Assembly (NCBI GenBank): GCA_963702705.1
Contig: CAVPDR010000006.1
Coordinates: forward strand, 248,001-312,000
Reading direction: 5' to 3'
Origin: VRUE01 sp963702705
Lineage (GTDB): Bacteria; Actinomycetota; Thermoleophilia; Solirubrobacterales; 70-9
DNA length: 64,000 nucleotides
The position numbers were made by a program, and so were the translations under genes. Shown one piece after another: positions 1 through 6,815 of the stretch. Each line of letters opens with the position of its first letter. The first letter of the stretch is position 1. The notes under the pieces are model-generated. The model saw only the letters and a list, made by a program, of their open reading frames with translations. It was not told where the DNA came from and searched no databases.

Positions 1-293
1 CGCGGGGCGAAGTCGACCCCGTGCAGGAAGGCGTTGCCGAGGCCGCCGATCAGGCTGCCGTCGCCGTCGAAGGCGAGCGAGTAGCCGATCGCCGCCCAGG
101 TGACGGCGGCGACGGCGATCGCGCCGACGCACATCATGAAGGTGTTGAGCGTGTTCTTCGAGCGCACCAGGCCGGCGTAGAAGAGGCCGAGCGCCGGAGT
201 CATCATCAGCACCAGCGCCGTCGCGACCAGCATCCAGGCGGTATCGCCGGTGTCGATCCCGCTCACCGCGCCGAGCACCGCGGGCCCGCTCAC
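1..293 (-). CDS. amt: Ammonium transporter Amt, N-terminal part (runs off the left edge)
   Basis: Reading leftwards from GTG at 293 gives 97 residues before the window ends. They contain the first Amt membrane helices, including GLFYAGLVRSKNTLNT, which matches the conserved N-terminal region of Amt/MEP/Rh channels. These inner-membrane proteins conduct ammonium/ammonia. The start overlaps the glnB stop (GTGA), so the two genes are translationally coupled. PII-Amt pairs are a standard nitrogen-sensing arrangement in which PII docks on the cytoplasmic face of the Amt trimer. The gene is incomplete only because of the window edge. Confidence 0.9.
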   Translation of the reverse strand, partial: MSGPAVLGAVSGIDTGDTAWMLVATALVLMMTPALGLFYAGLVRSKNTLNTFMMCVGAIAVAAVTWAAIGYSLAFDGDGSLIGGLGNAFLHGVDFAP

Positions 294-643
294 TTGTCCA
301 CCGGCGTCACGGCGCCCATGTCGGTGTCGCCGGTGCGGATCCGCACCGCCTGCTCCAGCGGTACGACGAAGATCTTGCCGTCGCCGACATCGCCGGTGCG
401 AGCCCCCTCGCAGAGGGCCTCGACCGTCGGCGCCACGAACTCGTCGGAGACGGCGATCTCAAAGCGAACCTTCTCGGAGAGGCCCATCTGCACGGTCGTC
501 CCGCGGTAGGTCTCGACCCGCTCCAGCTCGCCGCCGTGGCCCTGCACGCGGCTCATCGAGACGCCGCGCACGTCGGCGCGATACAGCGCCTCCAGTACAT
601 CGTTCGCCTTCTCCGGGCGCACGATGCCGATCACCAGTTTCAC
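290..643 (-). CDS. glnB: Nitrogen regulatory protein PII (GlnB/GlnK)
   Basis: A 117-residue protein, close to the usual 112 for PII, starting KLVIGIVRPEKANDV. The start is the GTG at 643, preceded by the strong ribosome site GGGGAGAG; the open frame continues upstream to about 1003, but that part does not resemble PII. PII trimers bind ATP/ADP and 2-oxoglutarate and control ammonium uptake. Residues fall in register with the family: Tyr46 is present (ETYRGTTV), but position 51, the classical nucleotidylylated tyrosine, is valine. Linkage to amt suggests a GlnK-type role. Family assignment is secure; lack of covalent modification is inferred from the missing tyrosine. Confidence 0.92.
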   Translation of the reverse strand: MKLVIGIVRPEKANDVLEALYRADVRGVSMSRVQGHGGELERVETYRGTTVQMGLSEKVRFEIAVSDEFVAPTVEALCEGARTGDVGDGKIFVVPLEQAVRIRTGDTDMGAVTPVDK

Positions 644-750
644 GATCTCTCCCCTTTCCCACTTTGCCGGGTACCGCGGCGCGAGCCTAGCCGACGCGAG
701 TGGGGCGGGACTACGGGGGCCGCCGTCGTCGCTGCCCGGCACCCGGGTGG

Positions 751-756
751 TACGGT
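751..756 (+). promoter_or_regulatory. -10 box (TACGGT) for a leaderless transcript
   Basis: The TANNNT hexamer lies 7 nt before the ATG at 764 with no ribosome site between them. Transcription would start at or next to the start codon, as in actinobacterial leaderless genes. The same layout recurs at other genes here. Confidence 0.45.
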
Positions 757-763
757 CGCCGGG

Positions 764-1777
764 ATGAAGACGGTCCTCGTCACTGGCGGCTCGGGGTTTC
801 TCGCCAGTTGGTGCTTGATCGAGCTGTTGCGGGGCGACTACACGGTGCGGACGACCGTGCGCGACCTCGGCCGCGAGGCGGAGGTCCGGGCCAGGGTCGG
901 GTCGCAGGTCGACCCCGGCGATCGGCTTACCGTTCTCGCCGCCGATCTGACCAGCGACGACGGCTGGGAGCAAGCAGTGCAGGGCTGCGACTACGTCCTC
1001 CACGTCGCCTCCCCGTTCCCGCTGGCGCAGCCGAAGGATCCCGACGAGCTGATCGTGCCCGCGCGGGAGGGCACGCTGCGGGTGCTGAGGGCCGCCCTCG
1101 ACGCCGGGGTGGGCCGCGTCGTCGTCACCTCCTCGGTGGCCGCGGTGCGCGGCAGCGTCGACGAGGCGCCGGCTCCGCTCACCGAGGAGACCTGGACCGA
1201 CCCGAACGGCGCTGACGTGACGCCCTACACCCGCTCGAAGACGATCGCCGAGCGCGCCGCCTGGGACTTGGTCAAAGAACGGGGCGAGATCGAGAAGCTG
1301 GCCGTCGTCAACCCCGGCGCGATCCTCGGGCCCGTCCTCGACGACGACATGTCTCCCTCGCTCGAACTGGTCAACCGCTTGTTGAAAGGGATGCCGGGGA
1401 CGCCGCGGATCGGCTTCAGCATCGTCGACGTCCGCGACGTCGTCGACCTCGAGCTGAAGGCGATGACGATGCCCGAGGCGGGCGGCGAGCGCTTCATCGC
1501 GGTCGCCCGTTTCCAGTGGATGGCGGAAGTGGCGGCGGTGCTGCGCGAGCGGCTCGGTCCCGCTGCGGCGAAAGTGCCCAAGCGGGCCGTGCCCAACCTC
1601 GTCGTCCGGCTGATGGGGATCTTCGATCCTGCGGTTCGCTCGATCGCCGGTCAGCTCGGCCAGAAGGTCGAGCTGTCGAGCGAGAAGGCCGAACGCGTCC
1701 TCGGCTGGTCACCCCGCGCAATCGACGAGACGATTGTCGATTGCGCCCAGAGCCTGGTCGACGCGAGGGAGGCCTGA
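764..1777 (+). CDS. Extended short-chain dehydrogenase/reductase (dihydroflavonol-4-reductase-like)
   Basis: A 337-residue protein with an N-terminal Rossmann motif VTGGSGFLASW at about residues 5-15 and the catalytic pair in YTRSK at about residue 155. It belongs to the NAD(P)-dependent epimerase/dehydratase family close to dihydroflavonol-4-reductase and related aldehyde/ketone reductases. The substrate cannot be told from sequence. The ATG at 764 fits the Rossmann start and the leaderless -10 box. The next gene follows after 3 nt, so it probably heads a run including formate dehydrogenase, alcohol dehydrogenase and the encapsulin genes. A role in aldehyde reduction beside those enzymes is inference. 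Confidence 0.85.
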   Translation: MKTVLVTGGSGFLASWCLIELLRGDYTVRTTVRDLGREAEVRARVGSQVDPGDRLTVLAADLTSDDGWEQAVQGCDYVLHVASPFPLAQPKDPDELIVPAREGTLRVLRAALDAGVGRVVVTSSVAAVRGSVDEAPAPLTEETWTDPNGADVTPYTRSKTIAERAAWDLVKERGEIEKLAVVNPGAILGPVLDDDMSPSLELVNRLLKGMPGTPRIGFSIVDVRDVVDLELKAMTMPEAGGERFIAVARFQWMAEVAAVLRERLGPAAAKVPKRAVPNLVVRLMGIFDPAVRSIAGQLGQKVELSSEKAERVLGWSPRAIDETIVDCAQSLVDAREA

Positions 1778-1780
1778 GCG

Positions 1781-2983
1781 ATGGCGAACGTGCTCTGCGT
1801 GCTCTACGACGATCCGGTTGAGGGCTACCCACCCTCCTACGCGCGCGACGAGGTGCCGACGATCGAGCGCTACCACGACGGCCAGAGCACGCCGACGCCG
1901 GAGGCGCTCGGCTTCAAGCCCGGTGAGCTTGTCGGCAGTGTCTCGGGCGAGCTGGGACTGCGCGAGTTCCTCGAGGGGCGCGGCCATCGGCTGGTCGTGA
2001 CTTCGGACAAGGACGGCCCGGACTCGGTTTTCGAGCGCGAGCTGCCCGAGGCGGAGGTCGTCATCTCGCAGCCGTTCTGGCCCGCTTACCTGACCGCGGA
2101 GCGGATCGCCAAGGCGCCGAAGTTGAAACTGGCGCTGACCGCGGGCATCGGCTCAGACCACGTCGACCTGCAGGCGGCGATCGAGCGCGGCCTCACCGTC
2201 GCCGAGGTCACCTACTCCAACAGCATCAGCGTCGCCGAGCACGTGGTGATGATGATCCTCGGACTGGTGCGCAACTACATCCCCTCCTACCAGGTGGTGG
2301 TCGAGGGCGGCTGGAACATCGCCGACTGCGTCTCGCGCTCCTATGACCTCGAGGGAATGCAGGTGGGCACGGTCGCGGCGGGCCGGATCGGCTCGGCGGT
2401 GCTGCGCCGGCTGGTGCCGTTCGAGGTCGGCCTGCACTACACCGATCGCCACCGCCTGCCGCCCGAGGTCGAGGAGGAGCTCGGCGTCACCTTCCACGCC
2501 GACGTCGAGTCGATGGTCGAGGTTTGCGACGTGGTGACGATCAACGCGCCGCTGCATCCCGAGACGGAGAACCTCTTCGACGCAGATCTGCTGGCGAAGA
2601 TGAAGCGCGGCTCCTACCTGATCAACACCGCTCGCGGCAAGATCTGCGACCGCGACGCCGTCGCAGCGGCGTGCGAGAGCGGCCAGCTGGCGGGCTACGC
2701 CGGCGACGTCTGGTTTCCCCAGCCCGCGCCCCGCGACCACCCGTGGCGCTCGATGCCACACCATGGCATGACCCCGCACACGTCCGGCACGAGCCTCTCG
2801 GCCCAGGCCCGCTACGCGGCCGGCACGCGCGAGATTCTCGAGTGCTGGTTCGACGGCCGGCCGATTCGCGAGGAGTATCTGATCGTCGACGGCGGCACCC
2901 TCGCCGGCGCCGGGGCCCACTCCTACAGCGAGGGCGACGCCACGGGCGGCTCCGAGGAGGCTGCTCGCTTCAAGAGCGACTGA
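1781..2983 (+). CDS. fdh: NAD-dependent formate dehydrogenase
   Basis: A 400-residue protein of the D-2-hydroxyacid dehydrogenase superfamily matching the soluble, metal-free NAD formate dehydrogenases of methylotrophs over its full length. Landmarks include PSYARDEVPTIERY near the N-terminus, the SNSISVAEHVVMMIL segment, the NTARGKICDRDAV segment carrying the substrate-binding Arg, and TPHTSGTSLSAQARYAAGT carrying the catalytic His. The C-terminal GAHSYSEGDATGGSEEAARF is diagnostic of this family. It oxidises formate to CO2 with NAD+ in the cytoplasm. One oddity: the coenzyme loop reads VAAGRIG where GxGxxG is usual. It lies 22 nt before the class III-type dehydrogenase, consistent with a two-step formaldehyde-to-CO2 route. 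Confidence 0.92.
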   Translation: MANVLCVLYDDPVEGYPPSYARDEVPTIERYHDGQSTPTPEALGFKPGELVGSVSGELGLREFLEGRGHRLVVTSDKDGPDSVFERELPEAEVVISQPFWPAYLTAERIAKAPKLKLALTAGIGSDHVDLQAAIERGLTVAEVTYSNSISVAEHVVMMILGLVRNYIPSYQVVVEGGWNIADCVSRSYDLEGMQVGTVAAGRIGSAVLRRLVPFEVGLHYTDRHRLPPEVEEELGVTFHADVESMVEVCDVVTINAPLHPETENLFDADLLAKMKRGSYLINTARGKICDRDAVAAACESGQLAGYAGDVWFPQPAPRDHPWRSMPHHGMTPHTSGTSLSAQARYAAGTREILECWFDGRPIREEYLIVDGGTLAGAGAHSYSEGDATGGSEEAARFKSD

Positions 2984-3005
2984 TCTCAGCAGTGGACGGT
3001 CGACG

Positions 3006-4112
3006 ATGAAGATGCGCGCCGCGGTGCTGGAGGAGTTCGGCGAGCCGCTCGCGGTCCAGGAGGTCGAGCTTGCCGAGCCAAGGGCGGGCGAGGTGCTGGT
3101 TCGCCTCGTCGCCTGCGGTGTCTGTCACACCGATCTATACACGGCCTCGGGGGCCGACCCCTCGGGCTACGCGCCGACCGTGCTCGGTCACGAGGGCGCC
3201 GGCGTCGTCGAGCGGGTCGGGGCCGACGTCGCCTCGCTTGCGCCCGGTGATCACGTCGTCACCCTGTTCTCGCCCCAGTGTCGCGAGTGCGTCCACTGCG
3301 TCAATCCGCGGACCAACCTCTGCATGGCGATCCGTGAGCAGCAGAACAAGGGCTTCCTCCCGGATGGAACCACGCGGATCGCACGCGACGGCGATGGCAT
3401 CCGTCACTTCATGGGCTGCTCGACCTTCGCCGAGTACACGGTGATGCCGGAGATCGCCCTGGCGAGGATCGACCCCGAGGCGCCGTTCGAGCACGCCTGC
3501 CTTTTCGCCTGCGGTCTCTCGACCGGCCTCGGCGCGGCGATCAACACCGCTGCCGTCACCCCCGGCAGCACCTGCGCCGTCTTCGGCGCCGGCATGGTCG
3601 GCCTCGGCGCGGTCGCCGGCTGTCGCCTGCAGGGCGCCGAGCGCATCGTCTGCGTCGACCTCTCGCCGGAGCGGCTCGAGCTGGCCCGCGGCCAGGGCGC
3701 GACGGACACGATCGAGGGCGGCGATGGCGCGGTCGAGCAGATCCTCGAGATGACCGACGGCTTCGGCGCCGACTTCACTTTTGAGGCGACCGGCAACGTC
3801 GCCGTGATGCGCCAGGCGGTCGAAGCGGCGCGCATGGCCTGGGGGCTCTGCACGGTCGCCGGCGTCGCCGGCAAGGGGGAGACCCTCGACATCGTCCCCC
3901 GCCTGCTGATCACCGGCCGCCGCGTCGCCGGCTCCTCCTTCGGCGGCGTCAAGGGCCGCGACCAGGTCCCGGTCCTGATCGAGCGTGCGATGGCCGGCGA
4001 GATCGACGTCGAGCCCTTCATCTCCCATCGCCTGACCCTCGACGAGGTCAACCGCGGCTTCGAGCTGATGGAAGCCCAGGACGGCATCCGCAGCGTGATC
4101 GAGTTCGCATAG
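3006..4112 (+). CDS. Zinc alcohol dehydrogenase, class III / S-(hydroxymethyl)thiol dehydrogenase type
   Basis: A 368-residue medium-chain dehydrogenase. Catalytic zinc ligands are in GVCHTD and GHEGAG, and structural zinc ligands in CRECVHCVNPRTNLC. The stretch KGFLPDGTTRI followed by FMGCSTFAEYTVM is typical of glutathione- or mycothiol-dependent formaldehyde dehydrogenases and their NDMA-dependent relatives. The coenzyme motif GAGMVGLGAV lies near residue 200. In an actinobacterium the cofactor thiol is likely mycothiol, but this is inference. Its position after formate dehydrogenase suggests a formaldehyde detoxification pair. It could instead act on other primary alcohols. Confidence 0.85.
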   Translation: MKMRAAVLEEFGEPLAVQEVELAEPRAGEVLVRLVACGVCHTDLYTASGADPSGYAPTVLGHEGAGVVERVGADVASLAPGDHVVTLFSPQCRECVHCVNPRTNLCMAIREQQNKGFLPDGTTRIARDGDGIRHFMGCSTFAEYTVMPEIALARIDPEAPFEHACLFACGLSTGLGAAINTAAVTPGSTCAVFGAGMVGLGAVAGCRLQGAERIVCVDLSPERLELARGQGATDTIEGGDGAVEQILEMTDGFGADFTFEATGNVAVMRQAVEAARMAWGLCTVAGVAGKGETLDIVPRLLITGRRVAGSSFGGVKGRDQVPVLIERAMAGEIDVEPFISHRLTLDEVNRGFELMEAQDGIRSVIEFA

Positions 4113-4184
4113 GCGATTAGGCTTGTCGCGCCTCGATCCTGGGTAGGAAACCGACGACCACCACACCGAGTGAGAGGATGCAAC

Positions 4185-4577
4185 GTGGGATTCGACCAGT
4201 ACCACGAGCCGCCCGAGGAGCTGTCGGCGCCGACGCGGACCTTCGCCCGTCTCTGCGCGTCGCTGACCGAGGAGGCGGAGGCGATCGGTTGGTATGAGCA
4301 GCGAATGGCGGTCGAGACCGACGAGGAGGCACGGGCGATCATGCACGACGCCCAGGGCGAGGAGTTCAAGCACTTCTGCATGGACCTGGAGTTCCTCCTG
4401 CGCCGCACGCCGCTGTGGCGGGAGATCGCGGAGGGGATCCTCTTCCAGGAGGGCGACATCGTCGAGCATGGCGAGGAGGCCGAGGAGGAGGCGACCGAGG
4501 GCGCGGCGGAGCGCGGCGCGCCACTCTCCGGCGGCGAATCGCTCGGCATCGGCAGCCTGCGCGAGGTGGCCTCGTGA
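4185..4577 (+). CDS. Encapsulated ferritin-like cargo protein (EncFtn)
   Basis: A 130-residue protein. The GTG at 4185 is preferred over the in-frame GTG at 4170 because GAGAGGA lies at the right distance. The central helical pair has the EncFtn pattern: TEEAEAIGWYEQR supplies the first metal-site Glu, and GEEFKHFCMDLEFLLRR supplies the E-x-x-H pair of the ferroxidase centre. After an acidic, low-complexity linker the C-terminus reads SLGIGSLREVAS, a typical encapsulin targeting peptide. The shell gene follows with a 4-nt overlap. Known EncFtn proteins form annular decamers that oxidise ferrous iron inside the shell. Confidence 0.9.
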   Translation: MGFDQYHEPPEELSAPTRTFARLCASLTEEAEAIGWYEQRMAVETDEEARAIMHDAQGEEFKHFCMDLEFLLRRTPLWREIAEGILFQEGDIVEHGEEAEEEATEGAAERGAPLSGGESLGIGSLREVAS

Positions 4578-5374
4578 GCCACCTGCTGCGCGAGCACGCG
4601 CCGATCACCGCAAGCGGCTGGGAGCTGCTCGATTCCGAGGCGCGCGAGCGGCTGGCGCCGGCGCTTGCGGCGCGCAAGCTCGTCGACTTCTCCGGGCCGC
4701 ATGGCTGGCGGCACTCGGCAACCAACCTCGGCCGGGTGAAGGGGATCGCCGGCCCGGTGGGCAAAGGTGTCAGCGGCGCCCAGCGCCAGGTCCTGGCTCT
4801 GGTCGAGCTGCGGGCCCCCTTCACGATCGATCGCAGCGAGCTCGCCGATGCCGAGCGCGGTGCCGCTGACGCCGATCTCGGCGTGCTCGACGAGGCGGCC
4901 CAGGCGATCGCCGTCGCCGAGAACGCCGCTGTCTTCCACGGTTGGAAAGCGGCCGGCATCGCCGGCATCCTCGAGGTCTCGCCTCACGGTGCGATCAAGC
5001 TCGGCAAGGACTGCGACCAGTACCCGCGTCACGTCGCCAGGGCGGTCGACGCGCTGCGCGCGGCCGGCGTCGACGGACCGTACGGCCTCGCCCTCGGCCC
5101 CGAGATCCACACCCGCGTGCTCGAGACCAGCGAGCACGGCGGTTACCCGCTGCTGGAGCACCTGCGCGAGATCGCCGGCGGTCCGCTCGTCTGGGCACCC
5201 GGCGTCAAAGGCGCGGCAGTGCTCAGCCTGCGCGGCGGCGACTTCCTGCTCGAGTGCGGCGAGGACCTCTCGATCGGCTACGACCACCACGACGCCGACG
5301 CCGTCCACCTCTACCTGGAGGAGAGCATCAGCTTCCGTGTCGCCACGCCAGAGGCAGCGGTCGCGCTTAGTTAG
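4574..5374 (+). CDS. Encapsulin shell protein (family 1, HK97 fold)
   Basis: A 266-residue protein starting at GTG overlapping the cargo stop (GTGA). It has the family 1 encapsulin hallmarks: REHAPITASGWELLDSEA at the N-terminus, the RKLVDFSGPHGW segment, and a C-terminal ESISFRV. Length matches known shells (about 265-290). Encapsulins self-assemble into icosahedral protein compartments of the phage HK97 capsid fold and load cargo through C-terminal peptides. With an EncFtn cargo upstream the compartment should store iron. Assembly and cargo loading are inferred from the family; size (T number) cannot be read from sequence. Confidence 0.93.
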   Translation: MSHLLREHAPITASGWELLDSEARERLAPALAARKLVDFSGPHGWRHSATNLGRVKGIAGPVGKGVSGAQRQVLALVELRAPFTIDRSELADAERGAADADLGVLDEAAQAIAVAENAAVFHGWKAAGIAGILEVSPHGAIKLGKDCDQYPRHVARAVDALRAAGVDGPYGLALGPEIHTRVLETSEHGGYPLLEHLREIAGGPLVWAPGVKGAAVLSLRGGDFLLECGEDLSIGYDHHDADAVHLYLEESISFRVATPEAAVALS

Positions 5375-5428
5375 GCATTTTCGCCGCCCTCAGCTGTTCT
5401 ACTGCGATTTGCCAGCGAAGGCGCCCGG

Positions 5429-5465
5429 TTATCACCAAATACCCCTGTTACTATACAAACAGGGG
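5429..5465 (+). promoter_or_regulatory. Promoter overlapped by an 8-bp inverted repeat in front of the AAA+ gene
   Basis: TTATCA (5429-5434), a 17-nt spacer and TATACA (5452-5457) form a plausible sigma-70-type promoter. CCCCTGTT (5442-5449) and AACAGGGG (5458-5465) are a perfect inverted repeat flanking the -10 box. The right arm contains the AGGGG ribosome site of the gene starting at 5473. It could be an operator or an RNA hairpin hiding the ribosome site. The 98-nt gap is visibly more AT-rich than its surroundings. Confidence 0.5.
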
Positions 5466-5472
5466 CTAGAAC

Positions 5473-6693
5473 TTGACAGACTCAATGACGAAGATACGGC
5501 GTATTGCCCGCGTCGCTCAGGCTTTCACGCCGAGCGCGCCCGTGAGTAGCCTCGACATGCTCGCAGGCCGGACGGGGCAGATCCTCGAGGTCTCCTCGGC
5601 GGCGACCCAACGCGGCCGCCATGTCGCGCTGTACGGAGAGCGGGGCGTGGGCAAGACATCCCTAGCCAACGTGCTCCGCGAATTCTTCGGGGCCGATGAT
5701 CTTCCGAGTTTCCAGGCCGCCATCGTCAATTGCGGTACCGACGACACGTATGCATCGCTCTGGCAGCGCATCTTGGCCGAGCTGGATCTCGTGATGGCGG
5801 ACTACGAAATCCAGCCCGACGCCGTGCGGCGCAAGCTCGAACAGCTCCCCCTCCCGGCGCTTCTCGTGATCGACGAGCTGGATCGCCTTGAGGATGATTT
5901 GGCGCTGAGTCTGATTGCCGACACGATTAAGTCGCTCTCCGATCACTCGGTTGAGTCGACGGTTGTCTTGGTCGGGGTAGCGCGCTCCATCGGCGAGTTG
6001 ATCGGTGAGCACCAATCCATCGTGCGCGCGCTGGCTCAAATCGAAATGCCACGCATGTCGCGTGTCGAGTTGCGGGAGGCACTGAAGTTTGGCTGCGAAC
6101 AAGCTCAACTCACTATTCGTGAGGACGCTGCCGACGAGATAACCGCCCTCTCGGAGGGCTTGCCCCACTACACCCACCTTCTCGGCCTTCATGCCGGCCA
6201 GCGGGTTGTTCAGGACGATCGCACCGAGATCACTATTGGCGATGTCAAGGCGGCAATTCCCAAGGCTGTCGCGGGTCACACGATCGATGACGCCTATCAA
6301 CTCGCCACACGCAGCGTCCATAAGGACGCTCTCTTTCAACACGTTCTGCTTGCGTGTGCACTTGCGCCCAAGAACCAGCTTGGGTTCTTCACCGCTGGCT
6401 CGGTTCGCGATCCGCTGAAGGCCATCGCGGGGCGCCGGCTTGACATTCCGGCCTTTTCGCGTCACCTGAGTCAGTTCCTTGAGCCCCAGCGCAGCGCTGT
6501 CCTGATTCGCGAAGGAGTTCCCAAGCGATATTTCTACCGATTCTCGGACCCGATCTTTCAGCCCTACGTGATCCTCAAAGGCGTTTCGGAGGGGCTGATC
6601 TCGGAAGAGAACCTGCACGCCCTGCAGGACCGTGAGCGGCCAGCAGAGACACCTGCCGATAGCGAAACCGACACGGCACAACAGCTTTTTTAG
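5473..6693 (+). CDS. AAA+ ATPase, Orc1/Cdc6- or STAND-like, unknown role
   Basis: A 406-residue protein with Walker A GERGVGKT (about residues 55-62) and Walker B LLVIDELDRL (about 131-140). An arginine-finger region follows and then a helical C-terminal half. The layout resembles single-protein AAA+/Orc1-like or STAND-type ATPases often found in accessory DNA. TTG at 5473 is chosen because AGGGG lies 7 nt upstream; ATG at 5485 is the alternative. Base composition and codon use are less GC-rich than both neighbours, suggesting transfer. It stands alone between encapsulin and an MMPL gene. No partner effector is visible, so no function is proposed. Confidence 0.75.
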   Translation: MTDSMTKIRRIARVAQAFTPSAPVSSLDMLAGRTGQILEVSSAATQRGRHVALYGERGVGKTSLANVLREFFGADDLPSFQAAIVNCGTDDTYASLWQRILAELDLVMADYEIQPDAVRRKLEQLPLPALLVIDELDRLEDDLALSLIADTIKSLSDHSVESTVVLVGVARSIGELIGEHQSIVRALAQIEMPRMSRVELREALKFGCEQAQLTIREDAADEITALSEGLPHYTHLLGLHAGQRVVQDDRTEITIGDVKAAIPKAVAGHTIDDAYQLATRSVHKDALFQHVLLACALAPKNQLGFFTAGSVRDPLKAIAGRRLDIPAFSRHLSQFLEPQRSAVLIREGVPKRYFYRFSDPIFQPYVILKGVSEGLISEENLHALQDRERPAETPADSETDTAQQLF

Positions 6694-6803
6694 GCGTTCG
6701 CCAACTCGCGTCAGGGCTCGATGTTCCAGAACCTGCGTACCGCCCCCGAAGTCGACGGCAGGACGTGGGCCATCTGTGCCGGTATCGAAGCTGATCGCGA
6801 GGC

Positions 6804-6809
6804 TAGGGT
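6804..6809 (+). promoter_or_regulatory. -10 box (TAGGGT) for a leaderless transcript
   Basis: TANNNT hexamer 6 nt before the GTG at 6816, with no ribosome site between. Confidence 0.4.
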
Positions 6810-6815
6810 TCGCCC

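Noticed and set aside
644..1003. Upstream extension of the glnB frame
   Set aside because: It has no PII homology, and a strong ribosome site precedes the GTG at 643.
3135..5308. Long open frames on the minus strand opposite the alcohol dehydrogenase and encapsulin genes
   Set aside because: They mirror GC-rich codon bias of clear plus-strand genes and show no family motifs.
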